A DNA stretch of 64,000 bases, from NCBI GenBank assembly GCA_963835295.1, contig CAWIEX010000015.1, forward strand, positions 62,001 through 126,000, given 5' to 3'. The notes under the pieces are model-generated. The model saw only the letters and a program-made list of their open reading frames with translations. It was not told the origin of the DNA and ran no database searches. This document shows, piece by piece, positions 9,033-17,130 of the stretch; the stretch's first letter is position 1, and each line of letters opens with the position of its first letter. The position numbers and the translations under genes are program-made. Origin of the DNA: JAOPZW01 sp963835295. Lineage in GTDB: Bacteria; Actinomycetota; Thermoleophilia; Solirubrobacterales; Solirubrobacteraceae.

Positions 9033-9250
9033 CCGACGCCGAGGCGGGCGACGGCGGCCGGGGCATCCCTTGCCAACGCTCATGCGAGGCGGTCGTCTGC
9101 GGACCGCTGCACCTCGTCCGGAGGAGCGGTCCCCGGCGTGTGCGCGTGGCGCGGGGAGACGCCGCAGCAGCATCAACTGGTGCCCCGGCGGGCACTCTTC
9201 CACTCCCGATCCGGAGTCCCTGCGGCCACCCTGCGCTCGCTCGTGGCGCG

Positions 9251-9256
9251 TATGCT
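9251..9256 (+). promoter_or_regulatory. -10 box TATGCT of a likely leaderless transcript
   Basis: TATGCT is followed by 6 bases and then the GTG at 9263. No Shine-Dalgarno sequence is present. Confidence 0.55.
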
Positions 9257-9262
9257 CGCGCA

Positions 9263-9814
9263 GTGACGAGACGCGGGGCGGCGGCCGGGAGCCTGATCTT
9301 CGTCGTCGCGCAGCCCGGCCTGATGGGCGGCCTCGTCCCCTACTGGCTGACCGGCGGCTGGGAGAGCGCTGACCCCCCGCTTGTCCTGAAGCTCGTCGGC
9401 GCGGCGCTGCTCGCCGCCGGGCTCGGCTTCCTCGCCCACACGGTGATCCGCTTCGCGGTCGAGGGCCTCGGCACGCCGTCGCCGGTCGCGCCGACCGAGA
9501 GGCTCGTGGTCGGCGGCGCCTACCGCTACCTGCGCAACCCGATGTACGTCGCGGTGATCGCGGTCATCCTCGGCCAGGCGGCGATCCTCGGCCGCCCGGT
9601 GTTGCTCGTCTACGCCGCGATGTTCTGGCTCGTGGTGGCGAGCTTCGTGCGCTTCTACGAGGAGCCGACGCTGAGCCGACGCTACGGCGAGCAGTACGCC
9701 GCCTACCGGCGCGCGGTCCGCGGCTGGTGGCCGCGGCTGACGCCCTGGGACGGCGGCCACGGCAGCACCCGCACGGACGCGGCCACGATCTCCACCGCCA
9801 GCGCGGCCAAGTAA
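9263..9814 (+). CDS. Isoprenylcysteine carboxyl-methyltransferase-like membrane protein
   Basis: The 183-residue protein has four or five hydrophobic helices and the C-terminal ICMT/PEMT-like signature: GAYRYLRNPMYVAVIAVILG, then FVRFYEEPTLSRRYGEQYAA. In related enzymes these residues bind S-adenosylmethionine at the membrane face and methylate lipids or thiols; bacterial members are mostly uncharacterised. The GTG start is supported by TATGCT 6 bases upstream. It stands alone, separated by about 230 bases from genes on each side, and those gaps contain nothing I can assign. The substrate is unknown. Confidence 0.75.
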   Translation: MTRRGAAAGSLIFVVAQPGLMGGLVPYWLTGGWESADPPLVLKLVGAALLAAGLGFLAHTVIRFAVEGLGTPSPVAPTERLVVGGAYRYLRNPMYVAVIAVILGQAAILGRPVLLVYAAMFWLVVASFVRFYEEPTLSRRYGEQYAAYRRAVRGWWPRLTPWDGGHGSTRTDAATISTASAAK

Positions 9815-10054
9815 CGCGGCCCGCCAGGTACACGAAGCCCAGCAGCCATGCCCCGGCGGGCTCGGTCAAGCTGACTCGCGCGCAGCTCGGATCCCCCAAA
9901 GCGCGAGGAAGACATCTTCAGCGACCTCCTGAGTCAAGCGACGGTCGGACTGGTCGCTCGAAGATGAGCCCTCGGAAGGCTCGCAATCTGGGCGGCCTCG
10001 CCAAGACCCGCGAAAGGCCGATGAGAAGCGCCGGCAAGCGCGGTCTCAGTAGCG

Positions 10055-11059
10055 ATGGACGCCGACGAGACCACCTTCTCCGCGCTCTTCGAACGCCACC
10101 AGCGCGAGCTGCGAGCGCACTGCTATCGCATGGTCGGGTCCTTCGAGGACTCCGAGGACCTCGTCCAGGAGACGTTCGCGCGCGCCTGGCGGGCACGTGC
10201 GCGGTTCAGTCACGAGGGGTCGTTCCGCGCCTGGCTGTACCGCATCGCGACGAACGCGTGCCTCGACCACGTGGCACGCCGCCGCCCGCGGGTGCTGCCG
10301 GTCGACGTCGCGCCCGCGGCCGACCCCGACGGCGATCTTCCGCCCATCGCTGCCGACGTGCCGTGGCTCGAGCCGTATCCGGATCGATTGGTGGACCCGC
10401 ACGAGGTAGCCGAGGCGCGTGAGACGCTCGAGATTGCCTTCGTGGCGGCGATCCAGCACCTGCCGCCGCAGCAGCGGGCGACGCTGATCCTGCGCGACGT
10501 CGCGGGTTTCTCGGCGCGCGAGACGGCGACCCTGCTGGACACGAGCGTGCCGGCCATCAACAGCCGGCTGCAGCGGGCACGCGATCGGCTGCGCGAGCGC
10601 CTGCCATCGCGGCGCGACGAGTGGGCGCGCTCGGACCCTTCCGCGGAGCAGCGGGAGGTGGCCCGGCGCTACGTCGAGGCGATCGAGCGCCGGGACTTCG
10701 CAGCGCTGGCCGCACTGGTCCGCGAGGACGCGCGGTTCTCGTTCCCGCCCTACCCGCTCTGGTACGACGGGCTCGACGCGTTCCGGCGCGGCAGCGAGAA
10801 GCACGCCGCGCCCGGCCAGCACCTGTTCGTCGCGGCGCGGGCGAACCTGCAGCCGACGGTGGCGATCTACCTGCGATCGCCCGGCGCGGCGCGCTACCGT
10901 CCGCTCGCGCTCTCGGTGTTACGCGTGGAGGGCGGCCGCGTGGTCGAGGTCATCGACTGGAGCCGGCCGGAGCTGTTCGAGGCGTTCGGCCTGCCGATGA
11001 GTTTTCCGCCGTCGGACCGTTCCAACGAGGACGAGGTCAACGCCAAGGAGGTCCGATGA
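10055..11059 (+). CDS. ECF sigma factor with C-terminal SnoaL-like domain (SigG/SigJ-like)
   Basis: Region 2 is near residues 8-75 (LFERHQRELRAHCYRMVGSF, EDLVQETFARAWRARARF, FRAWLYRIATNACLDHVARR) and region 4 near 125-185 (AAIQHLPPQQRATLILRDVA, TLLDTSVPAINSRLQRARDRL). The remaining 130 residues are a SnoaL/NTF2-like domain, as in SigG- and SigJ-type actinobacterial factors, where it replaces a separate anti-sigma factor. Total length is 334 residues. The stop overlaps the ATG of the DUF899 gene by 4 bases, so the sigma factor and that protein are translated together and probably act in one response. Confidence 0.85.
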   Translation: MDADETTFSALFERHQRELRAHCYRMVGSFEDSEDLVQETFARAWRARARFSHEGSFRAWLYRIATNACLDHVARRRPRVLPVDVAPAADPDGDLPPIAADVPWLEPYPDRLVDPHEVAEARETLEIAFVAAIQHLPPQQRATLILRDVAGFSARETATLLDTSVPAINSRLQRARDRLRERLPSRRDEWARSDPSAEQREVARRYVEAIERRDFAALAALVREDARFSFPPYPLWYDGLDAFRRGSEKHAAPGQHLFVAARANLQPTVAIYLRSPGAARYRPLALSVLRVEGGRVVEVIDWSRPELFEAFGLPMSFPPSDRSNEDEVNAKEVR

Positions 11060-11754
11060 AGGTCGGGACAGAGCAGGAGTGGCAGGCGGCGCGCACGGAG
11101 CTGCTGGGCGCCGAGCGGGAGCTGGAGGAGCACGCCAAGCGCGTCGAGGAGCAGCGGGGTGAGCTGCCGTGGGTCCCCGTCGAGAAGGACTACAGCTTCG
11201 CGACGGAGTCCGGGCCGACGCCGCTGCCGGGACTCTTCGAGGGGCGCTCGCAACTGCTCATCTACCACCTGATGTTCGGGGAGGACTGGGCGGTTGCGTG
11301 CCCGGGCTGCACGTCGCTTGCCGACGGGTTGGGCGGCGTGGTGAAGCCTCTGAATGATCGCGACGTGACGCTGCTGTGCATGTCGCACGCGCCGCTCGAG
11401 AAGCTCGTCGCGTACAAACGGGAGCGCGGGTGGACGGTGCCCTACGTGTCGGCGCACGGCGGCGACTTCCTGTTCGACTACGGCTACGCGTTCCGCCGGG
11501 AGGAGATGTCCGGCGTCATCCGAGAGGAGTTCGACATGGGCCAGCTGCTGCGCGAGGCGCCGCAGTGGCTGCGCGACTACCGCGAGGAGGTTGGGGCGCC
11601 GGACCTCGAGTCGGCCGCGTCCGTGAGCGCGGGGTGGAGTGTGTTCGCGATGCAGGACGGCGCCGTCCACAACACCTACCGCGTGTATCCGCATTCGCGC
11701 CTCATCACGCCGCTGTTCTCCGGGCTGCTCGAGCTGCTGCCGAACAAGGATTGA
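11056..11754 (+). CDS. DUF899 thioredoxin-like protein
   Basis: The 232-residue protein shows the DUF899 hallmarks: RGELPWVPVEKDYSF, then LFEGRSQLLIYHLMFG, the CPGCTSLADGL motif, VTLLCMSHAPLEKL, and the late NTYRVYPHSRLITPLFSG. The CxxC in CPGC suggests a redox-active thioredoxin fold, but no activity is established for the family. Its ATG overlaps the sigma-factor stop (ATGA). The N-terminal 35 residues are charged and probably a helix. It is likely a target or partner of the upstream sigma factor; no export signal is seen, so it should be cytosolic. Confidence 0.78.
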   Translation: MKVGTEQEWQAARTELLGAERELEEHAKRVEEQRGELPWVPVEKDYSFATESGPTPLPGLFEGRSQLLIYHLMFGEDWAVACPGCTSLADGLGGVVKPLNDRDVTLLCMSHAPLEKLVAYKRERGWTVPYVSAHGGDFLFDYGYAFRREEMSGVIREEFDMGQLLREAPQWLRDYREEVGAPDLESAASVSAGWSVFAMQDGAVHNTYRVYPHSRLITPLFSGLLELLPNKD

Positions 11755-11874
11755 CACCGCTCATCGTCGGGCCGAGCGGAAGTGGCGGACGCGTCGGCTA
11801 CGAGCGCGGCGGGCGCAGCCAGACGTCCGCGCTCGGCCCGTTCACGCGCGCAAGAGATCTAGGATCGGGAGAGG

Positions 11875-12642
11875 ATGACCGTGCCGCACAACGACGTCGT
11901 CCGTCGCGAGTTCGGTCGGCAGGCGCCCGGCTTCGCGGCGAAGGCCTCCTTCTTCGGCTTGCGCGAGATCGCCGACTGGGTCAGCGGTAACCTGCCACTC
12001 GCGCCGGAGGGCTCGGTCCTCGATGTCTGCGGCGGTGCGGGTCATCTGGCGCGTGCGCTGGCCTCGCGCGCGCGGAGGCTCGTCGTCCTCGACCTCTCGA
12101 CCGACCTGCTCGAGACGGGTCGCGCAGCGGTCGAGCGCGAGGGCCTCGACAACGTGCACTTCGTGGAAGGTGACGCCGCGGCAATTCCCTTCGCCGATGG
12201 CTCGTTCCACACCGCGGTGAGCCGCTTCGCCTTCCATCACCTCCTGGACCAGGCCGTCGTCGTGGCCGAGATGGCGCGCGTCGTCGAGGTCGGCGGACAT
12301 GTCGCGGTGATCGACATGGTGAGCGGCGGCCGACACCACGACGACCTCGAACGGCTCCGCGATCCGTCGCACACGAAGGCGTTCACCGAACAGGAGCTGC
12401 TCGACATGCTCACCGCGGCGGGCTTGACGGTCGAGACGCGCAGCGTGCGCCGACAGGCCATGCCCGTCGGCCCGTGGCTGAAGCAGGCAAGCCCACCCGC
12501 CGAGGCCGCCGCCGAGATCGAGCGCACCCTCATGGCCGAGGCGGACGGAGACGGCGAGCCCACGGGCCTCATGGCGTCCCGGGATCCTGCGGGCGCCCTG
12601 CATATCGCCCAGGACTGGGTGCTCGTGGTCGCGCGAAGGTAG
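11875..12642 (+). CDS. Class I SAM-dependent methyltransferase
   Basis: The Rossmann methyltransferase core is clear: motif I VLDVCGGAGHLARALASR (about residues 44-60), motif II VVLDLS, acidic/post motifs VEGDAAAIPFADGSFHTAVS, and FHHLLDQ. It resembles UbiE/Coq5-type enzymes acting on small molecules or quinone-like substrates, although the exact substrate cannot be told. The ATG has GGGAGAGG directly upstream, and TAGGAT at 11860-11865 could be its -10 box. It converges on another methyltransferase at 12644, one base away from its stop. Confidence 0.8.
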   Translation: MTVPHNDVVRREFGRQAPGFAAKASFFGLREIADWVSGNLPLAPEGSVLDVCGGAGHLARALASRARRLVVLDLSTDLLETGRAAVEREGLDNVHFVEGDAAAIPFADGSFHTAVSRFAFHHLLDQAVVVAEMARVVEVGGHVAVIDMVSGGRHHDDLERLRDPSHTKAFTEQELLDMLTAAGLTVETRSVRRQAMPVGPWLKQASPPAEAAAEIERTLMAEADGDGEPTGLMASRDPAGALHIAQDWVLVVARR

Positions 12643-12643
12643 C

Positions 12644-13315
12644 TCATGCTGCTCCCTTGGCTCCCGCGGCGGCGGTGACCCAGCCCCAGGTGAACCGCTC
12701 GCTCGTTGTGTCGCCGGTGTCGCGCTGGAGCAGTCGCCAGGGGCGCCGGCCGCAATCGGCGGCGAAGAGGCGGCTCAGCGCCCACGCCAGCGGGCGCGGG
12801 ATCACGGCGACGCCTCGCCGTGCGTCGCCCTCGGGGTAGCCAGCGTCCATGATCGCCAGGCGCCCGCCCGGCCGGACGGACGCCAGCATCGCCTCCCAGG
12901 CTCGATGCCACTGCGGGATGACGGAGAGGCCGAGCGTGCACACCGCCGCGTCGAACGGCGCGCCGAGGCGGGCCGCCGCCGGCTCGCAGACATCGCTCTC
13001 GCGCAGGCGAACGTTGCTCCAGCCTGCGCGGGCGACCCGGGTGCGGGCCTGGTTGAGCATCTGCGGTGTGAGGTCGACGCCGACCAGGTCTCCGGACGGG
13101 CCGATGCGCTCCTCGATGAGGGCGAAGTTCGCGCCTGTCCCGCACGCGACGTCGAGCATGCGTGCGCCGGGCCTCAGGTCGAGCAGCTCGATGGCCCGGG
13201 CTCGCGCCTGGGCGTAGAGGAGTCCTTCCAGGTTCGCCCAGTCGTAGATCGAGGCGACCCGGCCGTACCGTCGGCGGACGGTGGCCGTCGATGCCGGCGA
13301 GGGCAGCGCGATCAC
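12644..13315 (-). CDS. Class I SAM-dependent methyltransferase
   Basis: The 223-residue protein has SAM motif I MLDVACGTGANFALIEERIG, acidic loop LVGVDLTPQMLNQAR, and FDAAVCTLGLSVIPQWHRAW; the start RRRYGRVASIYDWANLEGLL resembles UbiE/Ubi-type or phospholipid methyltransferases. The last part (TTSERFTWGWVTAAAG) is a typical C-terminus of actinobacterial members. The GTG start at 13315 overlaps the TGA of a 44-residue membrane ORF (GTGA), so the two are coupled. The substrate is unknown. Confidence 0.78.
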   Translation of the reverse strand: MIALPSPASTATVRRRYGRVASIYDWANLEGLLYAQARARAIELLDLRPGARMLDVACGTGANFALIEERIGPSGDLVGVDLTPQMLNQARTRVARAGWSNVRLRESDVCEPAAARLGAPFDAAVCTLGLSVIPQWHRAWEAMLASVRPGGRLAIMDAGYPEGDARRGVAVIPRPLAWALSRLFAADCGRRPWRLLQRDTGDTTSERFTWGWVTAAAGAKGAA

Positions 13316-13446
13316 CCCGGGCCGACGACGCCGCTGAGATGCAGGGCGACAGCGACGAGCACGGCCACGAGGATCAGCGCCACGAGCCATGCGGGCGGCC
13401 CGCTGCGGCCGGCGGGCTCGGGATCGTTCTCCGACAGGGTTGGCAT
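13312..13446 (-). CDS. Small single-pass membrane protein (44 residues)
   Basis: ATG at 13446 to TGA at 13312. The translation has a charged, Pro-rich start (MPTLSENDPEPAGRSG) followed by one strongly hydrophobic helix (AWLVALILVAVLVAVALHL). It overlaps the GTG of the downstream methyltransferase by 4 bases and lies 12 bases after the ABC permease stop, so it belongs to the same minus-strand transcription unit. I recognise no family. The coupling and clean membrane helix make it a plausible real gene. Confidence 0.55.
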   Translation of the reverse strand: MPTLSENDPEPAGRSGPPAWLVALILVAVLVAVALHLSGVVGPG

Positions 13447-13458
13447 GCGTTGTTCCTC

Positions 13459-14208
13459 TCAGCCGACGTCGCGGCGGGTGATGAGCAGGGAGCCGGCCAG
13501 CCCCGCGAAGGCGGCGTAGGCCGCGAGCAGCACGACCCCGAGGGCTGGCGCAATCAGGGTCTCGGCGGTCTGGCTCTGGATGGCGCCGGCGATGGCGCCG
13601 GCGCTGGCTTCGGGCGCGTACTTGGCGGCCGACGGGACGTCGCCGAGCAGCAGCGGCTCGAGGAACAGCAGCCAGACGCACAGCCCGACGACGGCCGCCA
13701 CCTGATTGCGCACCACCGCCCCCACGCCGACCCCGACCGCCGCGAACAGGGCCGCGGCGAGCGCGCCACCCGCGAGCAGCTGCGCATAGTCGCCGACGCC
13801 GAGCTCGAGGTGGACGCCTCGCACGGCGAGCCCCGCGGCCTCCGCGCCGGCGGTGAGCGCCTCGGCGATCAGCCCGACCCCGACGCCGACGAGCATGCTC
13901 GCCATCACCTTGGCCGTGACCACGCGGTTGCGCCGGGGGGTGACCAGGAAGGTGGGCCGGATCGTCCCGGTGCGGAACTCGCCGGTGATGGACATCACGC
14001 CCAGCAGGGCGGCGAACAGCGCGCCGATGCTGGTGCCCAGCCCGAGGATCTTCATCTGGTTGCCGTCGCGCGACAGCGCGCCGACCCCGAAGCTCAGGAC
14101 GTGCAACGCAACCACGAGCACGACGAGCCCGACCATCCAGGCCAGCAGCGCGAAGTTGGTGCGCGTGGAGCGCAGCTTGAGCAACTCGGAGCGCAGCTGG
14201 GCGGTCAT
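13459..14208 (-). CDS. ABC-2 type transporter permease
   Basis: This 249-residue membrane protein starts MTAQLRSELLKLRSTRTNFA, the typical entry of ABC-2 permeases, followed by about six hydrophobic helices and the conserved GEFRTGTIRPTFLVTPRR loop. It forms the membrane part of the exporter whose ATPase is encoded just upstream; the ATG overlaps the ATPase stop (ATGA) and has AGGAGG before it. The transported compound is unknown. It is divergent from a kinase/regulator pair, as is often seen with antibiotic- or envelope-stress exporters. Confidence 0.82.
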   Translation of the reverse strand: MTAQLRSELLKLRSTRTNFALLAWMVGLVVLVVALHVLSFGVGALSRDGNQMKILGLGTSIGALFAALLGVMSITGEFRTGTIRPTFLVTPRRNRVVTAKVMASMLVGVGVGLIAEALTAGAEAAGLAVRGVHLELGVGDYAQLLAGGALAAALFAAVGVGVGAVVRNQVAAVVGLCVWLLFLEPLLLGDVPSAAKYAPEASAGAIAGAIQSQTAETLIAPALGVVLLAAYAAFAGLAGSLLITRRDVG

Positions 14209-14999
14209 GAGACCTCCTGGGTCGTGAGCTCGAGGTAGAGGGCCTCCAGGGCTGCAGCGTCGGGCAGCTCTTCGATGCGTCGCTCCGCGACAAGGCGCCC
14301 GCGGCTCAGGATCAGGACGGAGTCGACCGTCTGCGCGACCTCGGCCAGGACGTGACTGCAGATCAGCACGCTTCGGCTGCCCTGCGCGAACTGGCGCAGA
14401 AAGCCGCGCAGCCAATGCACGCCGGCGGGGTCGAGGCCGTTGGCGGGCTCGTCGAGCACGAGTAGCTCGGGATCGCCAAGCAGCGCGCCGGCCAACCCGA
14501 GCCGCTGGCGCATCCCGAGCGAATAGGTCCGCACCGGCCGAGCCGCCGCGGCGGTCAACTCGACGAGCGCCAGAAGCTCCTCGACGCGGTCGAAGCCGAT
14601 CTCCGCGGCCAGCGCGAGCGCCCGCAGGTGGTTGCGACCGGAGCGCCCGGGGTCGAAGTCACCCGACTCCAACACCGCGCCCACGCTGCGGGACGGGTCC
14701 TCGAGTTCCCGATAGGGCCGCCCGAGCACGAGGGCCGTTCCCGCCGTAGGCTCGGCGAGGCCGAGCAGAAGCCGCAGCGTGGTCGTCTTGCCGGCGCCGT
14801 TGGGACCCAGGAGACCGGTGATGCTGCCTTGCCCGAGCGCGAAGGTCAGGTCGTCGACGGCCACGGCCTCGCCGTAGCGCTTGGTGAGGTTGGTCGCGGT
14901 CAGCGCGGGCTGGGCCGCGGGGGCGCCGCAGGTGGTGGTCGATAGCCGGCGGCGTCTCGCATCGACCGAGATCCTCAGCCGTCGGTGCCCGGCTCGCAT
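14205..14999 (-). CDS. ABC transporter ATP-binding protein
   Basis: Walker A GLLGPNGAGKTTTLRLL, the signature YSLGMRQRLGLAGALL and Walker B ELLVLDEPANGLDPAG are all present, followed by the His-loop VLICSHVLAEV. It energises the permease encoded next. The first 35 residues before LTATNLTKRYGEAVAVDDL are not conserved in the family, so the true start is probably downstream of the ATG at 14999. The gene is divergent from the histidine kinase across a 76-base gap holding a perfect 16-bp palindrome. Confidence 0.85.
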   Translation of the reverse strand: MRAGHRRLRISVDARRRRLSTTTCGAPAAQPALTATNLTKRYGEAVAVDDLTFALGQGSITGLLGPNGAGKTTTLRLLLGLAEPTAGTALVLGRPYRELEDPSRSVGAVLESGDFDPGRSGRNHLRALALAAEIGFDRVEELLALVELTAAAARPVRTYSLGMRQRLGLAGALLGDPELLVLDEPANGLDPAGVHWLRGFLRQFAQGSRSVLICSHVLAEVAQTVDSVLILSRGRLVAERRIEELPDAAALEALYLELTTQEVS

Positions 15000-15021
15000 G
15001 CGCCGAGCGCGGTATCCGATC

Positions 15022-15037
15022 TACTCCCGCGGGAGTA
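15022..15037. promoter_or_regulatory. 16-bp perfect palindrome, candidate response-regulator site
   Basis: TACTCCCGCGGGAGTA is a perfect palindrome centred between the divergent ABC exporter and the histidine kinase. It ends 22 bases before TACATT (15060-15065), a possible -10 of the kinase gene, so a protein bound here would touch the -35 region. NarL/LuxR-type regulators bind such inverted repeats; the regulator encoded at 16209 is the obvious candidate. Confidence 0.5.
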
Positions 15038-15075
15038 CTCGGCGGCGCGGGGCGGGCGTTACATTCGAGTCACCG

Positions 15076-16212
15076 GTGCCATGGCGCGTTCCATCTCCCG
15101 CTGATGTCGTCGTCCCCGTGCTGGTCGCGGCGGTGATCACCGCCGGAGGAGTTGTCCACAGCGGAGACGTGCGGCCCGCGCCACTGCTACTGGGGTGCGC
15201 GGCCGGGCTCTCGCTCTTCGGGCGGCGCCGCGCGCCCGCAGCGACCCTCACCCTCTCGGGGGCGCTGACGCTCGTCCTGTTGCACCTCGACCCCGCAGCG
15301 GGCGCCACGGCGGTCATCGCCCCGGCCGTCGCGCTCTACTCGCTCGCGCTTCGCCAGGGCACGCGGGCGCGGGTCATTGCCGCTGTCGCGGCGGTTGGCG
15401 CGATCGTGCTGGCCGAGGGTCTCTCCAGCGGCGGGCCGACGATGCTCCAGACGCTGGGCCACGCCCTTCTGGTGGCGATCCCGCTCTTGATCGCCGACGT
15501 CCACCGCACCCGACATGCCAATCTCGCGCTGCTCCGGGAGCGCCTCGAGCTTGCGGAACGCACACGCGAGCAGGAGGGCGAGCGACGAGCCGAGCAAGAG
15601 CGGCTGCGCATCGCGCGTGACCTCCACGACGTGATCGCCCACACCCTCACGACCATCAACGTCCAGGCGTCCACGGCGGCGCAGCTGCTGGATCGAAACC
15701 CTCGCCACGCGCGGGGCGCCCTCGAGACGATCGAGGACGCCAGCCGCGACGCGATCGATGAGCTGCGCGCGATCCTCGGCGTTCTTCGCAGCGGCGAAGA
15801 CGGCGACGCGCCGCTGAGACCCGCCCCGGGCCTCGACGACGTCCCAGAGCTGGTGCGGCGAACGCGCGACGACGGCGTCGACGTGCGAATGGCGGTCCTC
15901 GGCGACCGTCCGCAGCGGGTGCCCGAGGCGGTGTCCCTTGGGGCCTATCGCATCGTGCAGGAATCGCTGACCAATGCCCGCCGCCACGCCGCGGGCGCGA
16001 CGGTGCATGTCACGCTCTCGTTCGAGGCAGACCGGGTGGGAGTGGCGGTCGAGAACGGCGAGGGCGCATTCGACCAAGCCAACGGACGCGGCCCGGGCGT
16101 CGGCATCATGGGCATGACCGAGCGCGCCGCCGCCGTCGGCGGAACGATGACCGCCCGCCCGCTGCCACACGGCTTCCGCGTCGACGCCGAGCTCCCCTAC
16201 GCCCGCTCATGA
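15076..16212 (+). CDS. NarL-type sensor histidine kinase
   Basis: The N-terminal half has four or five membrane helices and no large extracellular domain. The dimerisation/phosphoacceptor segment is LRIARDLHDVIAHTLTTI (His about residue 183), and the ATPase domain includes YRIVQESLTNARRHA and GPGVGIMGMTERAAAVGG. This is a HisKA_3 kinase of the DesK/LiaS type. I chose the GTG at 15076; the frame is open to 14881 but the extra residues overlap the divergent promoter region. The stop overlaps the regulator ATG (ATGA). It probably senses an envelope or antibiotic signal and controls the neighbouring exporter. Confidence 0.82.
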   Translation: MPWRVPSPADVVVPVLVAAVITAGGVVHSGDVRPAPLLLGCAAGLSLFGRRRAPAATLTLSGALTLVLLHLDPAAGATAVIAPAVALYSLALRQGTRARVIAAVAAVGAIVLAEGLSSGGPTMLQTLGHALLVAIPLLIADVHRTRHANLALLRERLELAERTREQEGERRAEQERLRIARDLHDVIAHTLTTINVQASTAAQLLDRNPRHARGALETIEDASRDAIDELRAILGVLRSGEDGDAPLRPAPGLDDVPELVRRTRDDGVDVRMAVLGDRPQRVPEAVSLGAYRIVQESLTNARRHAAGATVHVTLSFEADRVGVAVENGEGAFDQANGRGPGVGIMGMTERAAAVGGTMTARPLPHGFRVDAELPYARS

Positions 16213-16874
16213 TCCGCGTCCTCGTCGCCGACGATCAGGCCGCGGTGCGGGGAGGCTTCGCGGCGCTCATCGACGCCCAGGACGGCATGCAAGTCGTTGG
16301 GGAAGCGGCCGACGGCCGCGAAGCCCTCGACCTCGCGCAGCGCGTCTTCCCGCACGTCGTTCTGATGGACATCCGCATGCCACGGCTCGACGGCTTGGAG
16401 GCCACTCGCATCATCTGCTCAGATCCTCACCTCGAGGCCACGCGCGTGCTCGTTCTCACCACGTTCGATCTCGACGAGTACGTCTACGGCGCGTTGCGTG
16501 CCGGCGCCAGCGGCTTCCTGCTGAAGGAGACACGGCCCCTCGACCTCCTGCGCGCCATCGAGATCGTCGCCGCGGGCGAGGCCCTTCTCGCTCCGAGCAT
16601 CACGCGGCGACTGATCGCGGAGTTCGCCGCGCGGCGCGACCCCGCCGTTGCGCCGCCCGCGCTCGCCGAGCTGACCGGGCGAGAGCGCGAGGTGACGCGG
16701 CTCGTCGCCGAGGGCCTCACCAACAGTGAGATCGCCGGCCGCCTCGTCATCAGCCCGCTGACCGCCAAGACCCACGTCAGCAACGTTCTGCGCAAACTCG
16801 GCTGCCGCGACCGGGCCGCGCTCGTGGCACTCGCCTACGAGTGCGGGCTCGTCTCTGCGGCTGATCGTCGCTAG
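16209..16874 (+). CDS. NarL/FixJ-family response regulator
   Basis: The receiver domain (MIRVLVADDQAAVRGGF, phosphoacceptor Asp in VVLMDIRMPRLDGLEA, Lys in FLLKETRP) is followed by a LuxR-type HTH (LTGREREVTRLVAEGLTNSE, then LVISPLTAKTHVSNVLRKLG). The 221-residue length is normal. It is translationally coupled to the kinase. The palindrome at 15022-15037 is its best candidate binding site in the window, which would make the system autoregulated and put the divergent ABC exporter under its control. Confidence 0.9.
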   Translation: MIRVLVADDQAAVRGGFAALIDAQDGMQVVGEAADGREALDLAQRVFPHVVLMDIRMPRLDGLEATRIICSDPHLEATRVLVLTTFDLDEYVYGALRAGASGFLLKETRPLDLLRAIEIVAAGEALLAPSITRRLIAEFAARRDPAVAPPALAELTGREREVTRLVAEGLTNSEIAGRLVISPLTAKTHVSNVLRKLGCRDRAALVALAYECGLVSAADRR

Positions 16875-16942
16875 CGGCCGGCGTGTCGCGAGCGCGCACC
16901 GATGCGCACCGAACTACTGATCACAGCCATGGGTCAGGACGG

Positions 16943-17119
16943 ATGCGCCTGAAGATGATGTAGGGCTGCGTCGCGGCCATCGTCCTCGTGGCGATCCTCG
17001 CGGCGACGGGTTCCGGCGCCGGCTACCTGTTGTTCGCCCTGCCCTGCGCGCTGATGATGGGCGCGATGGTCTGGATGATGATGCGCGGCATGGGCGGCGG
17101 CTCGCGCGGCGGCAGGTAG
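16943..17119 (+). pseudogene. Small Met-rich membrane protein, in-frame amber at codon 7
   Basis: The frame from the ATG at 16943 reads MRLKMM, a TAG at 16961-16963, then GCVAAIVLVAILAATGSGAG and a second hydrophobic helix ending in a Met/Gly-rich tail (VWMMMRGMGGG) before TAG at 17117. A continuous membrane protein of 57 residues is thus interrupted by one stop. Either the gene is dead, or translation begins after the stop at one of the GTG codons, which would remove part of the first helix. The Met-rich tail and the neighbouring metal genes suggest a copper or silver link, but I know no family for it. Confidence 0.45.
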
Positions 17120-17130
17120 TCGCTGCTCGG

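Noticed and set aside
9815..9915. Minus-strand hydrophobic frame resembling the end of a membrane protein
   Set aside because: It needs a frameshift and overlaps the methyltransferase-like gene; no start or family motif supports it.
16961..16963. Possible recoded TAG (readthrough or pyrrolysine)
   Set aside because: A lone TAG in a tiny ORF without any supporting element is better explained as a mutation, sequence error or wrong start.
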